From assembly GCA_017432565.1 (NCBI GenBank), contig JAFRIW010000048.1:1-62177 (forward strand): 62,177 nt of DNA, written 5' to 3'. Every line of letters starts with the position of its first letter. Within the stretch, counting starts at the first letter, position 1. Source of the stretch: Lachnospiraceae bacterium (GTDB lineage Bacteria; Bacillota; Clostridia; Lachnospirales; Lachnospiraceae). Below are positions 1 through 7,038 of this stretch, in pieces. A program made the position numbers and the translations under genes. The notes beneath the pieces are model-generated. The model was not told the origin of the DNA and ran no database searches. It saw only the letters and a program-made list of their open reading frames with translations.

Positions 1-197
1 AAGGAGGCTCTCCGAATCCTGAATGATATCGAAATACAGAAAGTAAGCTGAAAACAAATAGATTCACTAGGGCAGGAACTGCCCGAAGTCAACGCCTGTG
101 GAGCCGATGGTCACTGCCTGGCAAAGACACGTCTTGGCTGACAAACTATAGCGATGAAGCAGGAATCCCCCGCCTCTGCAGGCGGTGGGAGGTTCAA
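1..197 (+). mobile_element. Right end of an IS200/IS605-family element with decayed tnpB tail
   Basis: The plus frame from base 1 reads KEALRIL at codon 2 on, a stop at 49-51, then LGQELPEVNACG and a stop at 139-141. This resembles the C-terminal tail of TnpB (OrfB) proteins; the inner stop suggests decay. Downstream lies a hairpin with stem 166-174 / 181-190, a six-base loop, and one unpaired T at 186. It is followed by GGTTCAA ending at 197. Imperfect hairpins with a bulged T and a TCAA right-end cleavage site are known for IS608-type elements, which TnpA cuts as single strands. The sequence resumes at 198 inside a coding frame for an AraC regulator, so the element ends about there. The left part lies outside the window. 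No family search was run. Confidence 0.7.
166..197 (+). repeat. IS right-end hairpin with bulged T and TTCAA cleavage site
   Basis: TCCCCCGCC (166-174) pairs with GGCGGTGGGA (181-190) if T186 is left unpaired; the loop is TCTGCA. GGTTCAA follows immediately. This arrangement fits recognition of a subterminal hairpin by a Y1 (HUH) transposase and cleavage after TCAA. The terminal base is inferred from where AraC homology begins. Confidence 0.65.
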
Positions 198-928
198 TAT
201 CAGCGCATCTTTGGCGCTCTGTGCGGTATGACTGTCGGTGATTATATCCGTGCGCGCAGAATGACACTGGCAGCCCAGGACCTCAGCCGGGATAATGTGA
301 GGGTGATTGATATAGCCGTCAGATATGGCTATGATTCACCGGACAGCTTTGCCAGGGCTTTCCAGAAGTTCCATGGCATCACACCGTCTCAGGCAAGAGA
401 ACCGGGGCGCCGCTCAGATCTTTTGCTCCAATGCATATCAGAATCACGATGGAGGGTGGAACGATGTTAGATTATCGTATTGTTGAAAAGGCTCCTTTTA
501 CGATTGTCGGTACCAGGAGACGTTTCAATTCGGATACCAGTTATCAGGAAATACCGAACTTCTGGACGGAATATATGTCACAGGGAGAGAAATGTCCCAT
601 TATGGGCACATTCGGAGCCTGCATTGACATGGACGGAAAGGACTTTGACTACTGGATTGCCGACCTGTATAAGCCGTGGGAAGATGTTCCGGAAGGTCTG
701 GAGACTTGTCAGATCCCCGGAGGCCTGTGGGCAGAGTTCGCCTGCAGAGGACCGCTGCCGGACAGCCTGCAGAGTGTGAACACAAAGATCTGGTCCGAAT
801 GGCTCCCGTCGCTGCAGGGGTATGAACTTGCGGGACAATATAACCTCGAGGTCTATGGTCCTCCGACAGAGAAGCCGGAAGATTATATAAGTTATATCTG
901 GATCCCGCTGAAAAAGAAGAATGAGTGA
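198..928 (+). pseudogene. AraC-family regulator with GyrI-like domain, 5' cut by IS and frameshifted
   Basis: From 198 the frame reads YQRIFGALCGMTVGDYIRARR, then a second helix-turn-helix (VIDIAVRYGYDSPDSFARAF), the usual C-terminal half of an AraC DNA-binding domain. The first helices are missing because the IS200/IS605 end lies directly upstream. After GITPSQAREPG the AraC frame runs on only to 470. The next frame reads APLRSFAPMHIRITMEGGTM and continues into a GyrI-like effector-binding domain, as in intact AraC-GyrI fusions. One added G in the GGGG run at 404-407 would restore the fusion. This is either a true frameshift or a homopolymer read error. Two lesions make loss of the full regulator likely. 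Confidence 0.75.
464..928 (+). CDS. GyrI-like small-molecule-binding domain protein (detached AraC effector domain)
   Basis: This frame encodes 154 residues beginning MLDYRIVEKAPFTIVG, the normal start of GyrI-like (AraC effector-binding) domains. It includes the aromatic-rich core around FGACIDMD, FDYWIADLYKPWEDVPEG and the C-terminal IWIPLKKK. Such domains bind small hydrophobic or cationic compounds and also occur as free-standing proteins. A good ribosome site, GGAGGG at 451-456, lies seven bases before the ATG. The domain could therefore be made alone although it was originally fused to the AraC part. Its own promoter is not evident, and its upstream neighbour is broken. Confidence 0.55.
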   Translation: MLDYRIVEKAPFTIVGTRRRFNSDTSYQEIPNFWTEYMSQGEKCPIMGTFGACIDMDGKDFDYWIADLYKPWEDVPEGLETCQIPGGLWAEFACRGPLPDSLQSVNTKIWSEWLPSLQGYELAGQYNLEVYGPPTEKPEDYISYIWIPLKKKNE

Positions 929-943
929 TAGAGAAAACCGGCC

Positions 944-1033
944 CTTGATGTCATTATTTTCGTCGGTTACCGCGTAAAATCCCAGCGGGGCATTGAGTTC
1001 AGACAATGGGCTGATAAGGTTTTGAATGACGGA
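944..1033 (+). pseudogene. RhuM-like remnant
   Basis: The frame from 944 reads LDVIIFVGYRVKSQRG followed by IEFRQWADKVLND. This matches the well-conserved core of RhuM-family (virulence RhuM / Fic-associated) proteins, which contain VGYRVxSxRGxxFRxWA. There is no start codon or ribosome site, and the similarity stops after about 30 residues, just before a terminator. It looks like an internal scrap of a deleted gene. Recognition is from motif memory only. Confidence 0.55.
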
Positions 1034-1066
1034 AAAAATAACATGATCGAATACAGAAATAGATCA

Positions 1067-1108
1067 GCGCTTACTCATTACAAGGTAAAGATGAGTAAGC
1101 GCTTTTTT
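1067..1108 (+). terminator. Strong intrinsic terminator
   Basis: GCGCTTACTCAT (1067-1078) pairs perfectly with ATGAGTAAGCGC (1091-1102); six Ts follow at 1103-1108. It closes the regulator remnants and separates them from the sigma-factor operon. The 1109-1174 stretch after it holds only the leader and the ribosome site of the next gene. Confidence 0.85.
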
Positions 1109-1174
1109 AGGCGCACAAACCGGGCATTTTTGCGTTATACATAAACGAGAAGACTTCAGGAAGGAGGGTGTGTA

Positions 1175-1639
1175 ATGGATCTGGAAGATCAATATGACCG
1201 GATTTTCAGATATCTGTATTTTTATTTTCACGACAGGCATTTAGCGGAAGATCTGACACAGGAAGCCTTCCTCCGGTTTCTGGGAAGCAGAACGTACCGG
1301 GATGAAAACCGTCAGCTGCAGTATCTGTATACGATTGCACGTAATCTCTGTCGCCAGTATTACAGGGACAAAACGATTACATACAGCCTGGATGAAGAAA
1401 AAGATATTACGGTGACGGATGGCTTTGAAAACTCACTTATACAGACGCTTAGCCTGCAGAAAGCGCTTCAGTCCCTTTCGCCGGAAGAGAGGGAAATGAT
1501 TTTTCTCCGGTACGTCAACGACGTTCCCGTACCTGTGATAAGCGGTCTGTATCAGCTCTCGAGATTTGCCGTGTACAGGAAGTTGAAAAGTATTTTACAG
1601 AAAGTCAGGGTCGAAATGGAGGCGGATGGGTATGAATGA
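1175..1639 (+). CDS. ECF-type RNA polymerase sigma factor
   Basis: This 154-residue protein has the two-domain layout of extracytoplasmic-function sigma factors. Region 2 spans about residues 5-70 (FHDRHLAEDLTQEAFLRFL, then LYTIARNLCRQYYR). Region 4 spans about 95-150 (LSPEEREMIFLRYVNDVPV and a helix-turn-helix ending KLKSILQKVR). The start is an ATG after GGAGGG. It begins a tight operon with a membrane protein and an ABC transporter, and its last 14 bases overlap the next start. By analogy with sigma/anti-sigma pairs it probably controls this operon, perhaps in response to an envelope or antimicrobial signal. No typical ECF promoter could be picked out upstream. Confidence 0.88.
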   Translation: MDLEDQYDRIFRYLYFYFHDRHLAEDLTQEAFLRFLGSRTYRDENRQLQYLYTIARNLCRQYYRDKTITYSLDEEKDITVTDGFENSLIQTLSLQKALQSLSPEEREMIFLRYVNDVPVPVISGLYQLSRFAVYRKLKSILQKVRVEMEADGYE

Positions 1640-2357
1640 AGAGAGACTTATTTTGCAGATCAGGGATCTCTGCGATTCTCCGCAGCCGGAGAACAAAAGT
1701 AAATTCTTTCAGTACCTGAAGGAGCAGGAGATGATGAACCGGCGGCATCCGGTCATAAGTCATGGGGAATTCCTCGCAGGTCAGCTGTTTTATATCGGGA
1801 AATGGATCTGGATGCTGGCCGGGTGTCTGCTGCTGTTCATTGTATGGATCAGTTACCGGCATCCGGGAAATTATCCATTTGCACTGACACCGCTTCTTGC
1901 AGCGGGGATCCTTTTGGAAACCAGACGATCATTTCGCTGGAAAATGGCAGAGTTTGAGCATGCGGCAAGATTTTCTTTGAGAAGTGTCATCCTTGCAAGA
2001 TTATTTTTACTGGGGACAGTGAATACAACGGGGCTTTTGATCGTAATTCTGATCGTTCGGCCATGCTTTTCCTATTCTCTGCTCAGGGTGTTCCTGTACA
2101 TGATGGTGCCTTACCTTACCGCTTCGTGGCTGGGGTCGGTCTATGAGAGAATGCATCGGGCGGATCAGGGGCTGGGCAGTACAATGATCTGCATTTTGTC
2201 CTCGGCCTTTTTTGCTGCTGTTCCTGCCTTTTTCAGTTGGTTATTTGAGGAAAGACTGACGGTCTTCTGGACCGCCGCATTAGTCCTGATAACATGCAGC
2301 CTGGCAGGGAATCTCAGGAAGTGGACACGTAACATGGAGGAACCGGTATGGAATTAA
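1626..2357 (+). CDS. Multi-pass membrane protein, possible anti-sigma factor
   Basis: The product is 243 residues: a cytoplasmic-looking N-terminal 50 residues, then about six hydrophobic segments (IWMLAGCLLLFIVWI, FALTPLLAAGILL, a pair near residues 120-165, and two near 190-230). I do not recognise the family. Its start (ATG 1626, or ATG 1632) overlaps the sigma gene, and its end overlaps the ABC ATPase start. Overlap on both sides points to translational coupling. Position directly after an ECF sigma factor suggests a membrane anti-sigma factor or a transporter subunit. This is inferred from context only. Confidence 0.6.
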   Translation: MGMNEERLILQIRDLCDSPQPENKSKFFQYLKEQEMMNRRHPVISHGEFLAGQLFYIGKWIWMLAGCLLLFIVWISYRHPGNYPFALTPLLAAGILLETRRSFRWKMAEFEHAARFSLRSVILARLFLLGTVNTTGLLIVILIVRPCFSYSLLRVFLYMMVPYLTASWLGSVYERMHRADQGLGSTMICILSSAFFAAVPAFFSWLFEERLTVFWTAALVLITCSLAGNLRKWTRNMEEPVWN

Positions 2358-3046
2358 CAGCGGACAGGATCACAAAGCAGTATAAGAATAAAATCGCGGT
2401 AGATCGGATGTCATTTACCCTGACAAAGGGCGTGACAGGGCTGCTCGGGGCAAACGGTGCCGGGAAAACAACGTTGATGCGTATCCTATGCGGTATTCTT
2501 GTTCCGGACGGCGGAACGGTCACCTGTGACGGAATGGATGTGGAAACAGAAGAATACCGCGAAATACTCGGATATCTTCCGCAGGAGTTTGGGTACTATC
2601 CGGAATTTACGGGCAGAGACTTTCTCCTTTATATGTCAGCCGTAAAAGGACTGCAGAAAGCAGATGCTTTGAAAAAGACGGAAGAACTGATCGAGGTGGT
2701 TGGCCTGAAAGACGCTGCGCGAAAGAGGGTTCGCACTTATTCCGGAGGAATGAAGCAGAGGCTTGGAATTGCACAGGCACTTATAAATGATCCACAGATT
2801 CTTATTATGGATGAGCCTACGGCGGGTCTGGATCCTCAGGAGCGGATTCGTTTCAGAAATCTGATCGCAAATATCGGGAAAGACAGGATTGTTCTGCTTT
2901 CTACTCATATCGTATCTGATCTGGAACACATCGCCGACAAGCTGATGATTATGAAAGAGGGAAGGCTCCTCTGGCAAGGGGAATGGAATACAGGTGCGGG
3001 AGATCTTGAGGAATTTTATATTTCCAGGATCGGTGATAACCGGTGA
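2348..3046 (+). CDS. ABC transporter ATP-binding protein
   Basis: The protein is 232 residues and carries the full ABC ATPase set: Walker A GANGAGKTT near residue 36, Q-loop around YLPQEFGYYP, signature YSGGMKQRLGIAQAL, Walker B ILIMDEPTAGLDPQ and the switch histidine in LLSTHIVSDLEH. The short length and the permease encoded next suggest a type-2 export system of the kind used for antimicrobial peptides, lipids or small toxins. The ribosome site is GGAGGAACC. The gene overlaps its upstream neighbour by ten bases. Confidence 0.9.
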   Translation: MELTADRITKQYKNKIAVDRMSFTLTKGVTGLLGANGAGKTTLMRILCGILVPDGGTVTCDGMDVETEEYREILGYLPQEFGYYPEFTGRDFLLYMSAVKGLQKADALKKTEELIEVVGLKDAARKRVRTYSGGMKQRLGIAQALINDPQILIMDEPTAGLDPQERIRFRNLIANIGKDRIVLLSTHIVSDLEHIADKLMIMKEGRLLWQGEWNTGAGDLEEFYISRIGDNR

Positions 3047-3055
3047 GGAAGAACC

Positions 3056-4198
3056 ATGCTGAGTACAATATATAAGTTTGAACTGAAAAAACTGTTCTGC
3101 TCGAGAGTAAACATGATCGCGATGGCAGCTTCTGCTGTTTTGCTTGTCCTTCTTGTCGTTTCTTCTATCTATGAAGCCCGGCCGGTTTCTCGGGAGGCTG
3201 CTGTTAAGCTGAACAACAGTAAGATCGATGAACAGCTGATTGAGGAAATGCAGCCGATATTCAAATATGTCAGTGGAAAAACAGTATTTGAAGTAACCGG
3301 CGAATATGAAAAATATGTGCCTATTATAGATGTGCTTGATGTCATGATTACAGCAATCGACAGAGACATGGACCTTACAAAGACCCAGGCAGACACGCTG
3401 TATGAGCTGAGAAAAAGAGTACTGACACAGCGAATGGAAAGCCAGGGGCTTTCTGAAAAGGACAAAGAGTTCTGGTACAGTCTGGAGGCACAAATAGAGA
3501 CGCCGTTTGTTTACCGATATCACAGAGGCCCCGGAAACCTCCTCAGAGCATTTCAGGCGCTTGGGTTTTTCATATTGTTTTTATCAGCGATCGGTCTTTC
3601 CGGCTCTTTTGCAAGAGAAACCGCAGACCATATGAATCAGCTTCTGCTTTGCAGCCGCTACGGAAAAAGGCAATTATATGCTCTCAAACTTGCCGCGGGA
3701 TTGACATGGATCCTGGCGGAGGCATTGATTGTGTTTTTATCTGTGATGATTCCATATGCAGTTGTTTATGGGACAGAAGGCATGGGTGAAATGCTGCAGC
3801 TGGTGAAACCGTTATCCATGCTGCCGTACAGTATCGGATATATGCTCGCCATCTATTTCGGGATCTATATTCTTGCTGCTGTACTGTTTGCTTCTGTGAC
3901 GATGCTTCTGTCTGTACTCACTCAGAACCAGGCGGCAACGACCTGCGGACTGATGGGATATCTCCTGATAGATCTTTTTGTGGAGCTCCCGGAGCGATTC
4001 GGTGTACTGGAAAAGATCTGGCTTCTCAGACCGAATGTGGTTCTGATGAATTCGGGGTTTTCCAATTACCGCCTGATTCATCTGGCGGGCAGAGTGTTTA
4101 TGAATTATCAGGCGGCGCCTGTAATCTATGCCGTGATCATTACGGCGGCGGTGCTGACCGGACGGAATAAATATAAAAGGCTTCAGGTCGGAAAATAG
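3056..4198 (+). CDS. ABC-2-type transporter permease
   Basis: This protein has 380 residues. It has one N-terminal membrane segment (residues 18-40, VNMIAMAASAVLLVLLVV), a large extracellular-looking region of about 130 residues, and then five to six membrane segments toward the C-terminus. This layout is common in ABC-2 exporters of the lantibiotic-immunity or bacitracin type. It starts nine bases after the ATPase stop and ends the sigma-factor operon. The substrate is unknown. The large outer loop could bind a peptide or sense the signal for the sigma factor. Confidence 0.8.
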   Translation: MLSTIYKFELKKLFCSRVNMIAMAASAVLLVLLVVSSIYEARPVSREAAVKLNNSKIDEQLIEEMQPIFKYVSGKTVFEVTGEYEKYVPIIDVLDVMITAIDRDMDLTKTQADTLYELRKRVLTQRMESQGLSEKDKEFWYSLEAQIETPFVYRYHRGPGNLLRAFQALGFFILFLSAIGLSGSFARETADHMNQLLLCSRYGKRQLYALKLAAGLTWILAEALIVFLSVMIPYAVVYGTEGMGEMLQLVKPLSMLPYSIGYMLAIYFGIYILAAVLFASVTMLLSVLTQNQAATTCGLMGYLLIDLFVELPERFGVLEKIWLLRPNVVLMNSGFSNYRLIHLAGRVFMNYQAAPVIYAVIITAAVLTGRNKYKRLQVGK

Positions 4199-4286
4199 AA
4201 CGGCAGTTGTATCCGCTGTGATAGAATATTAGGGAATGCACGAAACAATATGAGGCTGAACCTGTATTTCGAAGGAGAAATTCACA

Positions 4287-4895
4287 GTGATAAAAATCCT
4301 GTTTATCTGTCACGGCTCCATCTGCCGCAGCCCGATGGCCAAATATGTCCTGCGGCACATGGTACAGGAGAGAGGCCTGTCCGATCTGTTTGAGATCGAG
4401 GCGGCCGCGACGAGCCGGGAGGAGATCGGAAACCCGGTCTATCCGCCGGCGCGCAGTGAGCTCGCAAAGCACGGCATTGCCTGCAGCGGGCACAGCGCGC
4501 GGCAGCTCCGGGAAGAGGACTATGAGGAATACGACTATCTGATCGGGATGGATGTGGAGAATCTGTATTATATGCACAGGATCTGCAATACGGAGTCATC
4601 ACGCAGCGGCGAAAAGCCGGATTACGGCACGCCGGCGTCGCGGCGCGGACAGAAGATCTCGCTCCTCATGGATTACACGGAGCGGGGGCAGAAAGCGGGA
4701 AAGAGCGCGGGCGGCTGGGGATACAGCCGCTATGAGGCACAAGGCCTCGAGGTGGCGGATCCCTGGTACACGGGAGATTTTGTCTCGACCTATCGGGACG
4801 TCATTGACGGATGCGAAGGTCTGCTTGCGTATCTGGGCATGGACGACGCCGGATACGCTGCAGGGAAGAGACGGCAGCAGGCGGGAGGAAAATGA
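4287..4895 (+). CDS. Low-molecular-weight protein-tyrosine phosphatase-like protein
   Basis: The N-terminal ILFICHGSICRSPMAKYVL carries the C-x5-R phosphate-binding loop of LMW phosphatases, with S replacing the usual N in CxGNxCRS. The DP acid motif appears late in VADPWYTGDF. The protein is 202 residues against the usual 145-165. The excess is a basic stretch of roughly 50 residues (about 100-150) between the core and the DP loop. The start is GTG 4287 after GAAGGAGAAA. It overlaps the next gene by four bases. An arginine or tyrosine phosphatase role is likely, but the substrate is not evident. A TGATAGAAT extended -10 at 4219-4227 may drive it. Confidence 0.82.
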   Translation: MIKILFICHGSICRSPMAKYVLRHMVQERGLSDLFEIEAAATSREEIGNPVYPPARSELAKHGIACSGHSARQLREEDYEEYDYLIGMDVENLYYMHRICNTESSRSGEKPDYGTPASRRGQKISLLMDYTERGQKAGKSAGGWGYSRYEAQGLEVADPWYTGDFVSTYRDVIDGCEGLLAYLGMDDAGYAAGKRRQQAGGK

Positions 4896-5155
4896 GGATG
4901 GAACAGAAATATGACGACGCGGTGGTAAAGTGCTTCCTGGAGCACCAGCTTCAGCTGTTCCCGGAGGAAGTCGCACAGACGCCGGAGGAAGCCAGGGAAT
5001 TCCTGGAGGAGGTGTTTGCGCAGGTTGCCTCGTCGAAAAAAGAGGTCATCCGCTATTTTGAGGACGAGGGGATCGATTTCGACGCGAAGACGATCCTGGA
5101 AGAGGCGGAGGTATTTGACGTCGGGGACGGGCGCTTCCTGATCGTCGAGGGCTGA
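4892..5155 (+). CDS. Small acidic protein of unknown function
   Basis: From ATG 4892 (preceded by GGAGGAAA, overlapping the phosphatase stop) the protein is 87 residues: MRMEQKYDDAVVKCFLEHQL, then a Glu/Asp-rich helical body and a C-terminal VFDVGDGRFLIVEG. No membrane segment or catalytic motif is visible. Related small proteins seem to occur in Lachnospiraceae, but I cannot name a function. A longer reading from 4811 is possible, but its extra 27 residues are an arginine-rich shadow of the phosphatase. The next gene starts two bases after its stop. Confidence 0.7.
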   Translation: MRMEQKYDDAVVKCFLEHQLQLFPEEVAQTPEEAREFLEEVFAQVASSKKEVIRYFEDEGIDFDAKTILEEAEVFDVGDGRFLIVEG

Positions 5156-5157
5156 AA

Positions 5158-6015
5158 ATGGCTGACAAAGATTATCTGGCCGGCAGGGTGAGAGAACTCG
5201 CGCAGAGAACGTGGCAGAATGATTTCCTCACACACACGGCTTTTCTGACACTGGCGGAGCAGGCAAGGATCCGCGGAATCGCGGGATACGGTGCTGCGGC
5301 GCTGCCGGTGACAGGGGACGGGCAGTGCCTTACAGGCGCGCTCGCGGGTGTTCCCTTTGTTTTGTACGGCGGCTTTGAGGAGGCAGAGCGCAGGGTGCTC
5401 TGCTTTTTGCCGTCCTATCTGGAGGCGGAGGATTTCGCTATGAGTGCGGGGGAGACTGTCTCCTGCATCGAGGTGCGGCCGCTGAACGTTCGGTTTGCAG
5501 ACAAGCTCACACACCGGGACTTCCTGGGCGCGCTGATGAACCTCGGCCTGGAGCGGGACCAGATCGGCGACATCGTCGTCCGCCGCGGCGGCGAAGGAGA
5601 AGAACAGGCAAAATCAGGAGGAACCGACTGCGCGTATATTTTTGCAATATCGGACGCCGCGGAAGTCATCTGCAGCGAGCTGACGCGCGTGAAGCACACA
5701 AGTGTTATGGGAAAAGTCGTACCTGCGGGTGAATGTGTCGTTCGCCCGGCTTTCGAGATCCGGGAGGGAAGCGTTGCCTCTGAGCGGCTCGACGCTGTGC
5801 TGGCGTTCGTCTTCCGCCTCTCGCGGCAGGCGGCACAGGATAAAGTGGCGGCCGAGGAGGTCTTTGTGGACGGAGTGACGGCTTCTTCCGCGGGGATGAG
5901 TCTGAAGACGGGGAGCCGTGTCTCTTTGCGCGGCTGCGGCAAATTTGTCTACGAGGGCGAACTGCACGAGACAAGAAAAGGGCGGTGCTTCGTCCGGGTG
6001 AAACTGTTTGTATAA
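5158..6015 (+). CDS. ylmH: YlmH-like S4 RNA-binding protein
   Basis: This 285-residue protein matches the YlmH family. Its N-terminal part includes TAFLTLAEQARI and FLPSYLE; the middle contains LTHRDFLGALMNLGLERDQIGDI, a family hallmark. An S4 domain covers about residues 200-265 (SERLDAVLAFVFRLSRQAAQDKV, then VFVDG). YlmH binds RNA and has been tied to ribosome rescue and division-cluster genes. Here it is apart from the usual sepF-divIVA neighbourhood and follows the small acidic gene by two bases. Confidence 0.85.
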   Translation: MADKDYLAGRVRELAQRTWQNDFLTHTAFLTLAEQARIRGIAGYGAAALPVTGDGQCLTGALAGVPFVLYGGFEEAERRVLCFLPSYLEAEDFAMSAGETVSCIEVRPLNVRFADKLTHRDFLGALMNLGLERDQIGDIVVRRGGEGEEQAKSGGTDCAYIFAISDAAEVICSELTRVKHTSVMGKVVPAGECVVRPAFEIREGSVASERLDAVLAFVFRLSRQAAQDKVAAEEVFVDGVTASSAGMSLKTGSRVSLRGCGKFVYEGELHETRKGRCFVRVKLFV

Positions 6016-6032
6016 TATACAGCATTTTGCAC

Positions 6033-6061
6033 TTGTAAAAAATCGGTGTTCTTTCTATAAT
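6033..6061 (+). promoter_or_regulatory. Sigma-A promoter of the amino acid ABC operon
   Basis: TTGTAA (6033-6038), a 17-base spacer and a perfect TATAAT (6056-6061). Transcription should start near 6068, about 50 bases before the lipoprotein start. Confidence 0.8.
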
Positions 6062-6078
6062 GAGTTCGTTCTGAAAAA

Positions 6079-6088
6079 TTGTATACAA
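6079..6088. promoter_or_regulatory. TTGTATACAA dyad, candidate operator
   Basis: A perfect ten-base palindrome lies just downstream of the expected transcription start of the amino acid transporter. Its GTATAC core fits the general GntR-family operator pattern (GTxTAxAC). A repressor bound here would block the operon. No GntR gene is in the window, so the regulator is unknown. Confidence 0.5.
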
Positions 6089-6118
6089 CAATGCATATTT
6101 AATCAGGAGGAGTCGATT

Positions 6119-6952
6119 ATGAAGAAATTAGTTGCAATCCTGCTTGCGGGAACCATGGCTGTCTCGCTTGCAGCCTGCGCGGCTGCAGCACCGGCACCGG
6201 CTGAGCCGGCAGCAGCGGAAGAGACCGCTGAAGAAGCTGTCGAGGCAGCGGAAGAGACTGCGGAAGCCGCAGAGATCACCACTGTGGAACCCGGCGTCCT
6301 GACCATGGCGACCAATGCTTATTTCCCGCCTTATGAGTATTATGAAGGCGACGCGATCGTCGGTATCGATGCTGAGATCGCGGCTGCAGTCGCGGAGAAG
6401 CTCGGACTGGAGCTGAAGATCGAGGATATGGAGTTTGACTCCATCATCACCGCTGTCACGGCCGGCAAGGCAGACATGGGTCTGGCAGGCATGACTGTCA
6501 CCGAAGAGAGAAAGCAGAACGTTAATTTCTCCGACAGCTATGCGACCGGTATTCAGGCAGTTGTTGTTCCCGAGGATTCGGATATCGCTTCCGTAGATGA
6601 CCTGGAAGGCAAGAAGATCGGTGTTCAGCTCGGCACAACCGGCGATATTTACTGTAGCGACGACTACGGCGAAGAGAACGTCGAAAAGTTCAACAAGGGC
6701 AACGATGCCATCATGGCACTCGTGACCGGCAAGGTTGATGCCGTTGTCATCGACAACGAGCCCGCGAAGAGCTATGTAGCTGCAAACGAAGGCCTGAAGA
6801 TCCTGGAGACCGAGTACGCGGTCGAGGATTACGCAGCCTGCATCGCCAAAGAGAACACTGCGCTTCTGGATGCCATCAACGGCGCGCTTGCCGAGCTGAA
6901 GGCAGACGGAACACTGGAGCAGATCGTCGGCAAATATATCAGCGCAGAATAA
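6119..6952 (+). CDS. Amino acid ABC transporter substrate-binding lipoprotein
   Basis: The product is 277 residues with a lipoprotein signal MKKLVAILLAGTMAVSLAAC (lipobox LAAC). An Ala/Glu-rich linker of about 35 residues follows, then a family-3 solute-binding domain: FPPYEYYEGDAIVGIDAEIA, MGLAGMTVTEERKQNVNFS, and GKKIGVQLGTTGD. The fold is the two-lobed periplasmic binding type used for polar amino acids such as glutamine, histidine, cystine or arginine. Specificity cannot be read from the sequence. The start is ATG 6119, after AGGAGGA; upstream in-frame codons lack a ribosome site. Confidence 0.92.
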   Translation: MKKLVAILLAGTMAVSLAACAAAAPAPAEPAAAEETAEEAVEAAEETAEAAEITTVEPGVLTMATNAYFPPYEYYEGDAIVGIDAEIAAAVAEKLGLELKIEDMEFDSIITAVTAGKADMGLAGMTVTEERKQNVNFSDSYATGIQAVVVPEDSDIASVDDLEGKKIGVQLGTTGDIYCSDDYGEENVEKFNKGNDAIMALVTGKVDAVVIDNEPAKSYVAANEGLKILETEYAVEDYAACIAKENTALLDAINGALAELKADGTLEQIVGKYISAE

Positions 6953-6983
6953 GCTGTATTACGGATTTCAGAACACAAGCCGC

Positions 6984-7012
6984 AGGGGGCAGGAAACCTA
7001 ATCCTGTCCCCT
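6984..7012 (+). other. Intercistronic stem-loop between lipoprotein and permease genes
   Basis: AGGGGGCAGGA (6984-6994) pairs with TCCTGTCCCCT (7002-7012) with one G-T pair and a seven-base loop. Only a weak T-rich stretch follows, so partial termination or 3'-end protection of the lipoprotein mRNA is more likely than full termination. This would make more binding protein than permease, as is common in such operons. Confidence 0.6.
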
Positions 7013-7038
7013 GTTTCAGATTGTAAGAGGGAAACAGG

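Noticed and set aside
67..267. Minus-strand frame at the left edge
   Set aside because: It reads antisense through the IS hairpin and AraC remnant and resembles no protein.
4811..4891. N-terminal extension of the small acidic protein
   Set aside because: The extra 27 residues are Arg-rich, overlap the phosphatase gene and have no ribosome site; ATG 4892 has GGAGGAAA.
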